DNA of 64,000 bases from JAUIAS01 sp030425395. GTDB lineage: Bacteria > Pseudomonadota > Alphaproteobacteria > Rhodobacterales > Rhodobacteraceae. Below, in pieces: positions 45,046-54,464 of this stretch. The stretch lies in assembly GCA_043553855.1 (NCBI GenBank), contig CP121336.1:2232001-2296000 (forward strand), read 5' to 3'. Within the stretch, counting starts at the first letter, position 1. Each line of letters opens with the position of its first letter. The notes under the pieces were generated by a model that did not search any database, was not told where the DNA came from, and saw only the letters and a list, made by a program, of their open reading frames with translations. The position numbers and the translations under genes are program-made.

Positions 45046-45978
45046 ATGAAAATCGCCTTTCAGATGGACCCGATCGGGTCAGTAGACATCAACGCCGACA
45101 CATCCTTTCGCCTCGCCGAAGAGGCGCAGGCGCGGGGGCATGAGCTTTTCTATTATGGTCCTGACAAGCTGGCGTATCAGGAAGGCGTGATAACCGCGCG
45201 CGGCCATGACATGACAGTGCAGCGCGTTGCGGATACCCCCGCCATTCTCGGCCCTGAACGCGAGGTCGATCTGGCGGATTTCGACGTGGTCTGGCTCAGG
45301 CAGGACCCGCCATTCGACATGCACTATATCACCACCACGCATCTGCTTGACCGGCTCAAGGGACAGACATTGGTGGTGAACGATCCATTCTGGGTGCGTA
45401 ATTTTCCAGAAAAGTTGCTGGTTCTTGATTTTCCAGAACTGACGCCACCGACAGCCATCGCCCGTGATCTGGATACGATCCGCGCGTTCAAGGCCAAACA
45501 CGGGGACATCATCCTCAAGCCTTTGTATGGCAATGGCGGCGCGGGCGTGTTCCGGCTGGACCAAAATGATCGTAACCTGTCGTCGCTCTATGAATTGTTC
45601 ACAGGGTTCTCGCGCGAACCTTTGATCGTGCAGAAATTCCTGCCCGCTGTTTCCAAGGGCGACAAGCGGGTGATCCTGATTGATGGTGAGCCTGTCGGCG
45701 CGATCAACCGTGTGCCTGCGGCTGGTGAAACACGATCAAACATGCATGTTGGCGGGCGCCCGGAAAAAATCGGACTGTCCGACCGTGATCTCGAGATTTG
45801 CGCCGCCATCGGGCCGACCTTGCGCGACAATGGTCAGGTGTTCGTGGGCATCGACGTGATCGGCGACTGGCTGACCGAGATCAACGTAACCTCGCCCACC
45901 GGCATTCAAGAGCTTGAACGGTTCAACGGGGAAAACATCGCGGCCAAGGTCTGGGAGGCGATCGAGGCCAAGTTGTGA
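45046..45978 (+). CDS. gshB: Glutathione synthetase
   Basis: A 310-residue ATP-grasp enzyme joining gamma-glutamylcysteine and glycine. Motifs are KIAFQMDPIGSVDINADTSF, the ATP-grasp segment DIILKPLYGNGGAGVFRL, IVQKFLPAVSKGDKRVILIDGEPVGAINR and INVTSPTGIQELERF. It is preceded by the yraN region and followed by an overlapping hydrolase gene. Confidence 0.97.
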   Translation: MKIAFQMDPIGSVDINADTSFRLAEEAQARGHELFYYGPDKLAYQEGVITARGHDMTVQRVADTPAILGPEREVDLADFDVVWLRQDPPFDMHYITTTHLLDRLKGQTLVVNDPFWVRNFPEKLLVLDFPELTPPTAIARDLDTIRAFKAKHGDIILKPLYGNGGAGVFRLDQNDRNLSSLYELFTGFSREPLIVQKFLPAVSKGDKRVILIDGEPVGAINRVPAAGETRSNMHVGGRPEKIGLSDRDLEICAAIGPTLRDNGQVFVGIDVIGDWLTEINVTSPTGIQELERFNGENIAAKVWEAIEAKL

Positions 45979-46880
45979 CGCTGCGGGCGCAGATCATCAA
46001 CATCATTCTGCGCCTGTTTGAAAAGCCGACGCTCAGACGTGCGAACGATCCCGTCAAGCTGCGCCGCAGTTTTGAACGCAAGGCGCGGATGATGTTTCAT
46101 CCGCCACGGGGCACAGAGTTCGTGCGCGAACGGATCGGCGGCATCCTCTGCACCCGTGTGCGACCACCTTTGGTGCCACAAGCCACGCGCGGACCGATCC
46201 TGCTCTATTTTCATGGCGGCGGGTATGTGTTCGGCAGCGCGCGGACCCACCGCGCCCTTGCTGCGCAGATTGGGCAGCGGGTCGGCTGTGCGGCGGTCGT
46301 TCCCGATTATGCGCTGGCACCGGAAAACCCGTTCCCGGCGGCAGTCAACGATGCGCTGGGCGTCTTTACCGCGCTGGCCGGGCAGGTGGGGGCCGACAAT
46401 ATCATCGTCGGCGGGGACAGCGCCGGGGGCGGTCTGGCTCTTGCCCTTGTTGGTGAGCTTTTACGAAAGGCCGCGCCCTGTCCTGTGGCGGTGTTTGCCT
46501 TTTCGCCACTGACCGACATGACCTTTTCCGCCAGCTCGCTGATGCAAAATGCCGAGTCCGATGTCCTTCTGCCCGCAGATCGCGCGGCGGAAATGGCGGC
46601 TTTCTACCTGTCCGGCGATGACGCCACTGACCCAAGGGCAAGCCCGCTTTATGCAGATTTCTCCGGTGGTCCGCCGGTCTGGCTGACGGTGGGGGACAGG
46701 GAAATCCTGCTGGATGACAGCACACGGATGGCGGACAAGTTGCGCGCGGCAGGGGTGGATGTGTCGCTGAACGTGGCGCAGGATTTGCCCCATGTCTGGC
46801 CATTGGTCCACGCTCTCGTTCCCGAAGCGCGCGCCACGCTGGATGAACTGGCGGGGTGGCTCAGGATGCGGCTTCATTGA
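45975..46880 (+). CDS. Alpha/beta hydrolase of the hormone-sensitive lipase family
   Basis: A 301-residue esterase. The oxyanion-hole HGGGYVFGSARTHR, nucleophile elbow GDSAGGGLALAL, and the C-terminal acid (VGDREILLDDS) and His (DLPHVW) fit the HSL family. The start is GTG at 45975, overlapping the gshB stop by four bases. It converges on comM with a 20-bp overlap of the stop regions. Confidence 0.9.
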   Translation: MTLRAQIINIILRLFEKPTLRRANDPVKLRRSFERKARMMFHPPRGTEFVRERIGGILCTRVRPPLVPQATRGPILLYFHGGGYVFGSARTHRALAAQIGQRVGCAAVVPDYALAPENPFPAAVNDALGVFTALAGQVGADNIIVGGDSAGGGLALALVGELLRKAAPCPVAVFAFSPLTDMTFSASSLMQNAESDVLLPADRAAEMAAFYLSGDDATDPRASPLYADFSGGPPVWLTVGDREILLDDSTRMADKLRAAGVDVSLNVAQDLPHVWPLVHALVPEARATLDELAGWLRMRLH

Positions 46881-48372
46881 CCAGCCGAAAGCTGAGCGCC
46901 TCAGCGATATGAGGGCGTCGGACCTGCTCGGATCCATCCAGATCGGCCACGGTCCGCGCCACCCGCAAGACCCGGTGATACCCCCGCGCCGACAGGGCGG
47001 CCTTTTCGGCGGCCCGCACCAACAGCGTTTTGCCTTCCGCATCCGGGGCGGCGATTTCTTCCAGCGCGGCCCCTTCCGCATCGGCGTTCAGCCGTGCCTC
47101 CGATCCCTGATACCGGGCGCTCTGGATGGCCTGTGCGCGGTCCACGCGATCCGCAATCGTGGCGCTGGCCTCGCCGTTTCCCGGCAAATCCAGATCGTTG
47201 AATGAAACCGGTGGCACCTCGAGGCGCAGGTCAAACCGATCCATCAGGGGGCCGGACACACGGCCCATGTAATCCTCGCCGCAATGGGGCGCACGGTTGC
47301 AGGCGCGGGCCGGATCGGGAAGGTATCCGCATCGGCAGGGGTTGGCGGCCGCCACCAGCAGGAACCGGCAGGGATATTTCACGTGGGCATTGGCGCGCGC
47401 AACCATCACCTCGCCGGTTTCGATGGGCTGGCGCAGCGTTTCCAGAACCGCGCGGGCAAATTCGGGGAATTCATCCAGAAAAAGAACTCCGTTGTGCGCA
47501 AGGCTGATTTCGCCGGGTTTGGCATTGCGCCCGCCGCCCACGATGGCGGCCATGGACGCGGTGTGGTGCGGTTCGCGGAACGGGCGTTCGCGGCTAATTC
47601 CGCCTGCATCCAACAATCCCGAAAGGGAATGGATCACCGAGGTTTCCAACGCCTCTCGCGGGCTGAGCGGCGGCAGCAGCCCAGGCAGACGCGCCGCCAA
47701 CATGGATTTCCCCGATCCGGGGGTGCCGGAAAGAAACAGATGATGACGGCCCGCGGCGGCGATTTCCAGTGCCCGCTTGGCGCGTTCCTGTCCTTTGACA
47801 TCGCGCAGATCACGGAGGTTATCCGGGCGGGTTACTTCGCCGGGTTGCGCGGGGGCAAGCGGGGCAAGGCCCGAAAAGTGGCGGATGACCTCGCCCAGCG
47901 AGGCGGCCCCGACGACCTGCGTGGCCCCGACCCATGCGGCTTCGGCCCCCGATTGCGCGGGGCAGAGCAACCCACGATCATGTTCGGCGGCGGCCATCGC
48001 CGCAGGCAGTGCGCCCACAACCGGGACCAGCGATCCGTCAAGCGACAACTCCCCCAGTGCAACGACACCCTCAACGGCATCCGTGGGCACCACGTCCAGC
48101 GCGGCCAACAGCGCCAGCGCGATCGGCAGGTCGAAATGGCTGCCTTCCTTTGGCAGATCGGCGGGGGACAGGTTGATGGTGATGCGCTTGGGTGGCAGTG
48201 CGATGGACATTGCCGCCAACGCGCTACGCACCCTGTCGCGCGCCTCTGAAACGGCCTTGTCGGGCAGGCCTACGATGGAAAATGCGGGCAAGCCCGGCGT
48301 GACCGCGCATTGCACCTCCACCGGGCGCGCCTCGACCCCCTGAAACGCGACAGAATGGGCGCGCGTGACCAT
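46861..48372 (-). CDS. comM: ComM/YifB-family magnesium-chelatase-like AAA ATPase
   Basis: A 503-residue protein with an N-terminal Lon-type fold (RVRSALAAMSIALPPKRITINLSPADLPKEG), a AAA core with Walker A SGTPGSGKSMLAARLPGLLPPLS and Walker B GVLFLDEFPEFARAVLE, and the C-terminal MG-chelatase domain (GYHRVLRVARTVADLDGSE). ComM aids branch migration in transformation. Cys-rich AANPCRCGYLPDPARAC is typical. No competence genes are adjacent. Confidence 0.95.
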   Translation of the reverse strand: MVTRAHSVAFQGVEARPVEVQCAVTPGLPAFSIVGLPDKAVSEARDRVRSALAAMSIALPPKRITINLSPADLPKEGSHFDLPIALALLAALDVVPTDAVEGVVALGELSLDGSLVPVVGALPAAMAAAEHDRGLLCPAQSGAEAAWVGATQVVGAASLGEVIRHFSGLAPLAPAQPGEVTRPDNLRDLRDVKGQERAKRALEIAAAGRHHLFLSGTPGSGKSMLAARLPGLLPPLSPREALETSVIHSLSGLLDAGGISRERPFREPHHTASMAAIVGGGRNAKPGEISLAHNGVLFLDEFPEFARAVLETLRQPIETGEVMVARANAHVKYPCRFLLVAAANPCRCGYLPDPARACNRAPHCGEDYMGRVSGPLMDRFDLRLEVPPVSFNDLDLPGNGEASATIADRVDRAQAIQSARYQGSEARLNADAEGAALEEIAAPDAEGKTLLVRAAEKAALSARGYHRVLRVARTVADLDGSEQVRRPHIAEALSFRLVNEAAS

Positions 48373-48444
48373 GGCGTTCTCCGCATAACTCCTTGCAAAG
48401 TGTTAACGCGGACTTGGTTACCAAGTGGTAAACGTGGGCGGCTC

Positions 48445-49134
48445 TCACGCCGGACCGGGCCAGTCCTTGACCGGATAGGGTTTGGCGTACCACGGCAATG
48501 TATCACCATGCGCGAGGCCCCATGCACGCCATTTGCGAAACGCGTCATCGGCCAGATGGGCATCCACATAGGCTTGCGCGGCACTGCTGACCGGCAGGGA
48601 ATATCCTGCGATGCGCGCAGCAACCGGGGCAAAGAACGCATCCGCCGCGCTGTAATCTCCGCAAAGCCACGGGCCGTCGTGATCGCAAACATCACGCGCA
48701 TAGCCCCAGAGTGTTTCCAGTCGGGCGACATCGGCCAGAACGGCCTCGGTTGGCGCGCTGTCGGAATAGGCCGTGCGCAGGTTCATCGGGCAATCGCCAC
48801 GCAGGGCTGTAAAGCCCGAATGCATTTCGGCGGCAAGGCTGCGGGCCAGCACCCGTTTGCAGGGATCTTTCGGCCAGTGTCCGGCATCGGGATATCGCGA
48901 GGCCAGTTCTTCGGCCATGGCGAGGCTGTCCCAGATCACCGCACCATCGTCGGCAACCAAAGTGGGAACGGTGCGGGCCGGGCGCGCCTCGGCCATTTGC
49001 TCGGCGACCCCGCGCGCATCGTTGAAATCAACGGTGCGCAGCGTGGCGGGAACGCCAAATTTTTCAAACAAAAGCCAGCCGCGCAGCGACCACGAAGAAT
49101 AGGCGTAATCGCCGATAAAGAGAGTGTTATCCAT
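48445..49134 (-). CDS. Glutathione S-transferase family protein
   Basis: A 229-residue GST: the thioredoxin-fold N-terminal half begins TLFIGDYAYSSWSLRGWLLFEKFGVP, with the glutathione-site Ser in YSSWSLRG, and ends with TVPTLVADDGAVIWDSLAMAEELASRYP; the C-terminal all-helical domain follows. The substrate is unknown. It is downstream of the histidine phosphatase. Confidence 0.92.
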   Translation of the reverse strand: MDNTLFIGDYAYSSWSLRGWLLFEKFGVPATLRTVDFNDARGVAEQMAEARPARTVPTLVADDGAVIWDSLAMAEELASRYPDAGHWPKDPCKRVLARSLAAEMHSGFTALRGDCPMNLRTAYSDSAPTEAVLADVARLETLWGYARDVCDHDGPWLCGDYSAADAFFAPVAARIAGYSLPVSSAAQAYVDAHLADDAFRKWRAWGLAHGDTLPWYAKPYPVKDWPGPA

Positions 49135-49194
49135 GGCTGATAAGCTATGCGGGAACCGCCCGATTGTTCCAACGTGTTTTTGTGGGGCGGGGTA

Positions 49195-49782
49195 TCAAGG
49201 TTGGTGATTGATGACCTGCACCTCGGTGCGGCCATCGCCATGAAAGGCGATCCGGGTCAGCGAAAGCGGTTCGATCTTGTGCGCCAGAACCGCGCGCGCA
49301 TCTATACCCATCGCTGCCTGCACTTGCGTCAGGATCACACCAAAATGGGCAACGGCGATGATGTCGCGCCCGCGATGTGTTTGCATGATCTCTTCCACAG
49401 TTCGCGCGACGCGGGCTGCTGCCATGTTCCAGCTTTCGCCGCCGGGCGGGATCACATCGCCGGGCGTCTTCCAATAGGCGCGGCTCAACTCGGGGTGGGT
49501 TTGTGTGATCTCGTCCGAGTGTTTGCCATCCCATTCGCCGAAATTGAATTCGCGCAGGTCGGGGTGATCGTTCAGGCGATGATGCCCGGCATCTATCGCC
49601 GTGGCCGTGGCCGAGGCTCGTTGCAGATCGGATGCCACCAGAACCGCCTTGTCGGGCAGCGACGCGCGCAGGCGGGCAATGCGGTCCGTGTCGGATAGAT
49701 CGGCGGGCACATCCCGCCAGCCGACAAACGCTTTTTCATGGGTGGGTCCGTGCCGAATCCAATGCCACGTTGTCGTTTCCAT
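49195..49782 (-). CDS. Histidine phosphatase family protein
   Basis: A 195-residue phosphatase of the PGM-like superfamily. The phospho-acceptor His is in WIRHGPTHEKAF and the second catalytic His in VAHFGVILTQ; VPADLSDTDRIARL and SDLQRASATATAI fit. Substrate unknown (phosphoglycerate, cobalamin-type or other small phosphates). The ATG at 49782 follows AAGGGAA; divergent from the sigma-factor gene. Confidence 0.9.
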   Translation of the reverse strand: METTTWHWIRHGPTHEKAFVGWRDVPADLSDTDRIARLRASLPDKAVLVASDLQRASATATAIDAGHHRLNDHPDLREFNFGEWDGKHSDEITQTHPELSRAYWKTPGDVIPPGGESWNMAAARVARTVEEIMQTHRGRDIIAVAHFGVILTQVQAAMGIDARAVLAHKIEPLSLTRIAFHGDGRTEVQVINHQP

Positions 49783-49918
49783 GACGTTCCCTTTGCTTTC
49801 ATCGGCCCAATTGTCTGTTGCGGAAAGGACGATAGCTGCCGTTGGCCAGAGGGCCAGCAGAATTCGAGGTTCCGGACCGAAAGGCAAAAGTTTTTCAGAA
49901 TTTTTTGGGCTCCAGAGT

Positions 49919-49940
49919 GAACCAAACCGCAGTTCGGTTC
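49919..49940. repeat. Inverted repeat in the promoter region of the RpoH-type sigma gene
   Basis: A 9-bp inverted repeat with one mismatch: GAACCAAAC at 49919-49927 and GTTCGGTTC at 49932-49940, around the spacer CGCA. It lies 60-80 bases before the sigma-factor start and could be a regulator site or hairpin. Confidence 0.4.
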
Positions 49941-50001
49941 GTAACCCTTACAATAGCGCAAAACGCGGTGCGAACCTTGCGCCGAAAACTCAGGGGGAAC
50001 T

Positions 50002-50877
50002 ATGGCACTTGATTCCACACGCGACGTCTCCTTGTCCCGGCTTGCAATGAAAGCCGAACTCCTGGACGCAGAGACCGAGAGACAACTGGCCTATGCATGG
50101 CGCGATCAGCGCGACGAAGCCGCTCTGCATCGGTTGATCACAGCATATATGCGTCTGGCCATTTCCATGGCAGCCAAGTTCAAACGCTATGGCGCGCCGA
50201 TGAACGATCTCATTCAGGAGGCGGGTCTCGGGCTGATGAAGGCCGCCGACAAGTTTGATCCCGACCGGGGGGTGCGCTTTTCGACTTATGCAGTCTGGTG
50301 GATCAAGGCGTCCATTCAGGATCATGTGATGCGTAATTGGTCCATGGTGCGCACCGGGTCCACGTCTTCGCAGAAATCGCTGTTCTTCAATATGCGTCGG
50401 GTTCAGGCGCGGCTCGAACGTGAAGCGGCGGCGCAGGGTGTGTCGCTGGACCGTCATCAGCTTCATCAGATGATCTCGACCGAAATCGGTGTGCCGCTTG
50501 CGGATGTCGAGATGATGGAAGGCCGTTTGTCCGGGTCCGACTTTTCGCTGAACGCGACCCAATCGACCGAGGACGAAGGCCGCGAATGGATTGATGCGCT
50601 GGAAGACGAAGGCACGCAGGCGGCGGAACACGTTGAACACAGCCACGATACCGAACAATTGCGCGAATGGTTGCTGACGGCGATGGCCGCGCTGAACGAA
50701 CGCGAACGGTTCATCATTCGTGAACGCAAGCTGCGCGATACGCCCCGCACGCTGGAGAGCCTCGGGGAAGAGCTCAAGCTGAGCAAGGAACGCGTGCGCC
50801 AGCTTGAGGCGGCAGCCTTTACCAAGATGCGCAAAACGCTTGAAGCCGAAAGCGCCGAGGTGCAACACTTCCTTTGA
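50002..50877 (+). CDS. rpoH: RpoH-family alternative sigma factor
   Basis: A 291-residue sigma-70 group 3 factor. Region 2 is clear (residues 67-114, with DLIQEAGLGLMKAADKFDPD and STYAVWWIKASIQDHVM), and the RpoH-specific box QKSLFFN is at 124-130. Region 4 is SLGEELKLSKERVRQLEAAAF. Rhodobacteraceae usually have two RpoH proteins, RpoHI (heat shock) and RpoHII (singlet oxygen, under RpoE); I would guess the second type from the divergent histidine-phosphatase and ChaN-like context, but not firmly. Confidence 0.9.
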   Translation: MALDSTRDVSLSRLAMKAELLDAETERQLAYAWRDQRDEAALHRLITAYMRLAISMAAKFKRYGAPMNDLIQEAGLGLMKAADKFDPDRGVRFSTYAVWWIKASIQDHVMRNWSMVRTGSTSSQKSLFFNMRRVQARLEREAAAQGVSLDRHQLHQMISTEIGVPLADVEMMEGRLSGSDFSLNATQSTEDEGREWIDALEDEGTQAAEHVEHSHDTEQLREWLLTAMAALNERERFIIRERKLRDTPRTLESLGEELKLSKERVRQLEAAAFTKMRKTLEAESAEVQHFL

Positions 50878-51689
50878 TGGGCCGCGCGTCGCTGAAATGG
50901 ATAACATTGCTTGTCGCCATGGCGGTTCCCGCCGTGGCGCTTGCGTTCGATACGCGTGCAACAAAAGCCGACGTCGTGGTTCTGGGCGAGGTGCACGATA
51001 ACCCGCATCATCATTTGGCTCAGGCCGAGTGGATCGGCGCGATTGCCCCGGCTGCTGTCGTGTTCGAAATGCTCGGTGAAGAGCAGGCCGAACAGGTCAA
51101 CGCGGGTTGGGACGACCTCGATGCCTTGGGGGCCCGCCTTGAATGGGAGGCCAGCGGCTGGCCATCCTTCGACATCTACGCGCCGATTTTCGAGGCCGCC
51201 CGTGGCGTGCCCGTATTCGGGGCGGCCATTCCCCGCGACGCTGCGCGGGCTGCCACGCAAAACGGCATATTAGAAACCTTTGGCCCTGATGCTGCGCGGT
51301 TCGGGCTGGATCAGGCGTTGCCAAAAACCGATCAGGCCACCCGCGAGGCGTTCCAGCAGGCCGCCCATTGCAATGCGTTGCCTGATCACCTGTTGCCCAT
51401 GATGGTGGATATCCAGCGACTGCGCGACGCGGAGCTTGCCCGTGCAACGCTGGCCGCGCTTGAGGCTGAGGGTGGACCGATTGTGGTGATAACCGGAAAT
51501 GGTCATGCACGGACGGACTGGGGTTTGCCTGTCTATCTGACCGCCGCCGCGCCTACGGTGCGCGTGTTTTCGTTGGGCCAGTCGGAAGACGGTCGCGCCC
51601 CTGACGGCGTTTTCGATCTGGTCATCGACGCCCCCGGCGTTGATCGTGACGACCCCTGCGCTGTCTTTGCGAGGCCCAAGGGGGGCTGA
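50877..51689 (+). CDS. ChaN-like haem-binding/Tiki-superfamily secreted protein
   Basis: A 270-residue protein with a signal peptide (LKWITLLVAMAVPAVALA) and the ChaN/PhuW family core: DVVVLGEVHDNPHHHLAQAEWIGA at the start, FEMLGEEQ, and VVITGNGHARTDWGLP near the end, the His/Glu residues lining a possible metal or haem site. There is no lipobox Cys, so it is likely soluble in the periplasm. The ATG at 50877 overlaps the sigma-factor stop (TGATG), indicating coupled translation. Confidence 0.88.
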   Translation: MGRASLKWITLLVAMAVPAVALAFDTRATKADVVVLGEVHDNPHHHLAQAEWIGAIAPAAVVFEMLGEEQAEQVNAGWDDLDALGARLEWEASGWPSFDIYAPIFEAARGVPVFGAAIPRDAARAATQNGILETFGPDAARFGLDQALPKTDQATREAFQQAAHCNALPDHLLPMMVDIQRLRDAELARATLAALEAEGGPIVVITGNGHARTDWGLPVYLTAAAPTVRVFSLGQSEDGRAPDGVFDLVIDAPGVDRDDPCAVFARPKGG

Positions 51690-51758
51690 TTGCCTCTGGC
51701 AGATCGGGGATGGCGCGCCTATGGTTTGGCAAAGCAATCTGAACGAGAGGCCGCCCGA

Positions 51759-52961
51759 ATGCTTCGTGGAAAACGCATTCTCCTGATCATCGGTGGTGGT
51801 ATTGCGGCTTACAAGTCGCTTGACCTGATCCGCCGCCTTTCGGAACGGGGCGCGACGGTGACGCCTGTTCTGACGCGCGCGGGAGAACAGTTCGTGACGC
51901 CTCTCTCTGTGTCGGCGCTGGCTGGATCAAAGGTCTACCGCGATCTTTTCGATCTGACGGATGAGGCCGAAATGGGTCATATCCAGTTGTCACGCAGCGC
52001 CGATCTGGTCCTTGTGGCTCCGGCCACGGCGGATCTGATGGCCAAGATGGCACAGGGCTTGGCCGGTGATCTTGCGTCGACCCTGCTGTTGGCGACCGAC
52101 ACGACGGTGATCCTTGCCCCGGCAATGAACGTGCGGATGTGGGAACATCCCGCGACCCAGCGCAATCGCGCGACGCTTGCCGCGGATGGTATCGGTTTTG
52201 TCGGTCCGGATGATGGATCAATGGCGTGCGGCGAATTCGGGCCGGGGCGCATGGCAGAACCCATGGCGATCGTCGCCGCTACCGAGGCGCATTTCGCCGC
52301 CGGGCCCCTTGCGGGCAAACGCATCATCGTTACTTCGGGCCCCACCCATGAACCGATAGATCCGGTTCGGTATATCGCAAACCGATCTTCTGGCGCGCAG
52401 GGGACTGCGCTTGCCAGTGCCTTGCGCGATCTTGGGGCTGAGGTGGTCTTTGTCACCGGCCCGGCGAGCGTCACCGCGCCGGATGGGGTGACGGTTGTTC
52501 CCGTCGAAACTGCTTTGCAGATGAAAGATGCGGTGATGTCGGCCCTGCCTGCGGATGCGGCGGTGTTCGCCGCAGCGGTGGCGGATTGGCGGGTGGCCAG
52601 CGCCAGCGACCGCAAGTTGAAAAAGACCCGTGACGGTATGCCAGCTCTCGAATTCGCCGAGAACCCGGATATCCTTGCCACGGTGTCCCGGCTGGACAAC
52701 GGGCGGCCACCTCTTGTCGTGGGTTTTGCCGCCGAAACCGATGATGTGGTGGCCCATGCGACGGCAAAGCGTCTGCGCAAAGGCTGCGATTGGATCGTGG
52801 CGAATGACGTCAGCCCGGCCACGGGGATCATGGGGGGTACGGAAAACGCCGTTACGCTGATCACCGAAAATGGGGCCGAGGACTGGCCGCGCATGTCCAA
52901 GGCCGATGTGTCCGAGAAGATCGCTGCGCGCATCGCAAAGGCCCTGTCGGACGATGGTTGA
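51759..52961 (+). CDS. coaBC: Bifunctional phosphopantothenoylcysteine decarboxylase / phosphopantothenate-cysteine ligase
   Basis: Second and third steps of CoA synthesis from phosphopantothenate. The N-terminal CoaC half has RILLIIGGGIAAYKSLDLIRRL, SRSADLVLVAPATADLMAKMA and PAMNVRMWEHPATQRN; the C-terminal CoaB half has IIVTSGPTHEPIDPVRYIANRSSG, AAVADWRVA and GFAAETDD. 400 residues from ATG at 51759; a TTG at 51690 opens the frame earlier. The dut ATG lies 8 bases before its stop. Confidence 0.95.
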   Translation: MLRGKRILLIIGGGIAAYKSLDLIRRLSERGATVTPVLTRAGEQFVTPLSVSALAGSKVYRDLFDLTDEAEMGHIQLSRSADLVLVAPATADLMAKMAQGLAGDLASTLLLATDTTVILAPAMNVRMWEHPATQRNRATLAADGIGFVGPDDGSMACGEFGPGRMAEPMAIVAATEAHFAAGPLAGKRIIVTSGPTHEPIDPVRYIANRSSGAQGTALASALRDLGAEVVFVTGPASVTAPDGVTVVPVETALQMKDAVMSALPADAAVFAAAVADWRVASASDRKLKKTRDGMPALEFAENPDILATVSRLDNGRPPLVVGFAAETDDVVAHATAKRLRKGCDWIVANDVSPATGIMGGTENAVTLITENGAEDWPRMSKADVSEKIAARIAKALSDDG

Positions 52962-53409
52962 AATTTCGGTGTCATGGGAGGACGGGGCGGATCAAGGTCT
53001 CGGATTGCCCGCCTATGCAACGCCCGGTTCTGCCGGTGCGGATTTGCGCGCGAACCTTGTGGACCGGACCACGATCACGCTTGCCCCCGGAGCCCGCACC
53101 CTTGTGCCGACCGGGCTGCGTATGGCGATTCCCGAAGGATATGAGGTGCAGATCAGACCCAGATCGGGACTGGCGCTCAGGCATGGGATCATCCTGCCGA
53201 ACAGCCCCGGCACGATCGACAGTGATTATCGCGGGACCTTGGGGGTGATCTTGATGAATGCCGGGGATGCACCATTTGTCATCAATCACGGGGACCGCAT
53301 CGCGCAGATGGTGGTGGCCCCGGTGGTGCGCGCCGGGTTCACGCTGGCGCAATCGCTGGACGACACCGCACGCGGTGTCGGTGGATTTGGCTCGACAGGG
53401 AAAAACTGA
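52954..53409 (+). CDS. dut: dUTP diphosphatase
   Basis: A 151-residue trimeric dUTPase. Motifs 1-5 are visible: GSAGADLRA, RPRSGLALRHGI, NSPGTIDSDYRGTLGVILMN, GDRIAQMVV, and the C-terminal GRGVGGFGSTG-like TARGVGGFGSTGK. It overlaps coaBC by 8 bp and meets the next gene at its stop. Confidence 0.96.
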   Translation: MVEISVSWEDGADQGLGLPAYATPGSAGADLRANLVDRTTITLAPGARTLVPTGLRMAIPEGYEVQIRPRSGLALRHGIILPNSPGTIDSDYRGTLGVILMNAGDAPFVINHGDRIAQMVVAPVVRAGFTLAQSLDDTARGVGGFGSTGKN

Positions 53410-54464
53410 TGGCATTGGTTCTAGGGATGGCCTTGGCGCTTTGGCTGCTGGGGGCAGTGATGGGCACACCGCGCAAGCCGCGCCTGATCATGGTCGGCGT
53501 TCTATATCTTGCGGTTTTGATGCTGCATCTTGTTTTGCCATCCGGTCATGCTCTGCGCATGGCAACGGGTGAAAGCGCGGCGCTGTGGCTGATGCTGGGC
53601 GGCGCGGTGGTTCTGGCGCTGGTATACGGCGCTGGTGTTCGCGCGCTGCGTCGCCGGGCAGACAAGCAGACCTCGGACGCCGCCCCAAAGCCGACAAGCG
53701 GCAGTTTTTCCGAAACCGAGTTGAACCGCTATGCCCGGCATATCGTGTTGCGCGAAATAGGCGGGCCGGGACAGAAGCGGATGAAAACCGCCAAGGTTCT
53801 GGTCATCGGGGCCGGTGGTTTGGGGGCCCCTGCGCTGCAATATCTGGCAGCGGCCGGTGTGGGGACCATCGGTGTGATCGACGATGATGTCGTCGAGAAC
53901 GCGAACCTGCAACGGCAAGTGATCCATACAGATGCCAGCATCGGCATGCCCAAGGTGTTTTCGGCAGAAGCTGCAATGCGCGCCCAAAATTCTTATGTCG
54001 ATGTGCGCCCCTATCACCGTCGTTTGACCGATGATCTGGCCGAGGATCTGTTTGCAGAATACGATGTCATACTTGACGGAACTGACAACTTTGCCACGCG
54101 CTATACCGCCAACGCGGCTGCGGTTGCGACGGGCAAGCCGCTTGTTTCCGGGGCGCTGTCACAATGGGAAGGCCAGCTAAGCGTCTTTGATCCTGCCAAT
54201 GGTGCGCCGTGCTATCGTTGTATCTTTCCCGAAGCTCCGGCCGATGGATTGGCCCCTTCATGCGCCGAGGCAGGGGTGATCGGTCCGCTTCCCGGTGTTG
54301 TGGGTGCAATGATGGCGGTTGAAGCGATCAAAATCATCACCAAAGCCGGCGCACCGTTGCGCGCCGAAATGTTGATCTATGATGCGCTGTGGGGCGAAAC
54401 CCGCAAGATCGGCCTGTCACGCAGACCCGATTGCCCCGACTGCGGAGCGGTTCAGAGCACCTGA
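53409..54464 (+). CDS. moeB: HesA/MoeB/ThiF-family E1-like adenylyltransferase with membrane N-terminus
   Basis: A 351-residue protein. The first 80 residues form two or three hydrophobic segments (ALVLGMALALWLLGAVMG, VGVLYLAVLMLHLVLP, LWLMLGGAVVLALVYG) and a basic linker, followed by the E1 domain: ATP-site GAGGLGAPALQYLAAAGVG, DDDVVENANLQRQ, DGTDNFATRY, the zinc Cys pairs in CYRCIF and CPDC, and APSCAEAGVIGPLPGV with the active Cys. It activates MoaD/ThiS-like carriers. The membrane-anchored N-terminus is unlike E. coli MoeB. Confidence 0.85.
   Translation: MALVLGMALALWLLGAVMGTPRKPRLIMVGVLYLAVLMLHLVLPSGHALRMATGESAALWLMLGGAVVLALVYGAGVRALRRRADKQTSDAAPKPTSGSFSETELNRYARHIVLREIGGPGQKRMKTAKVLVIGAGGLGAPALQYLAAAGVGTIGVIDDDVVENANLQRQVIHTDASIGMPKVFSAEAAMRAQNSYVDVRPYHRRLTDDLAEDLFAEYDVILDGTDNFATRYTANAAAVATGKPLVSGALSQWEGQLSVFDPANGAPCYRCIFPEAPADGLAPSCAEAGVIGPLPGVVGAMMAVEAIKIITKAGAPLRAEMLIYDALWGETRKIGLSRRPDCPDCGAVQST

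Noticed and set aside
48411..48425. Short palindrome ACTTGG/CCAAGT downstream of the GST gene
   Set aside because: Six-base arms around three bases with no T-tract or partner motif; not enough to call an element.
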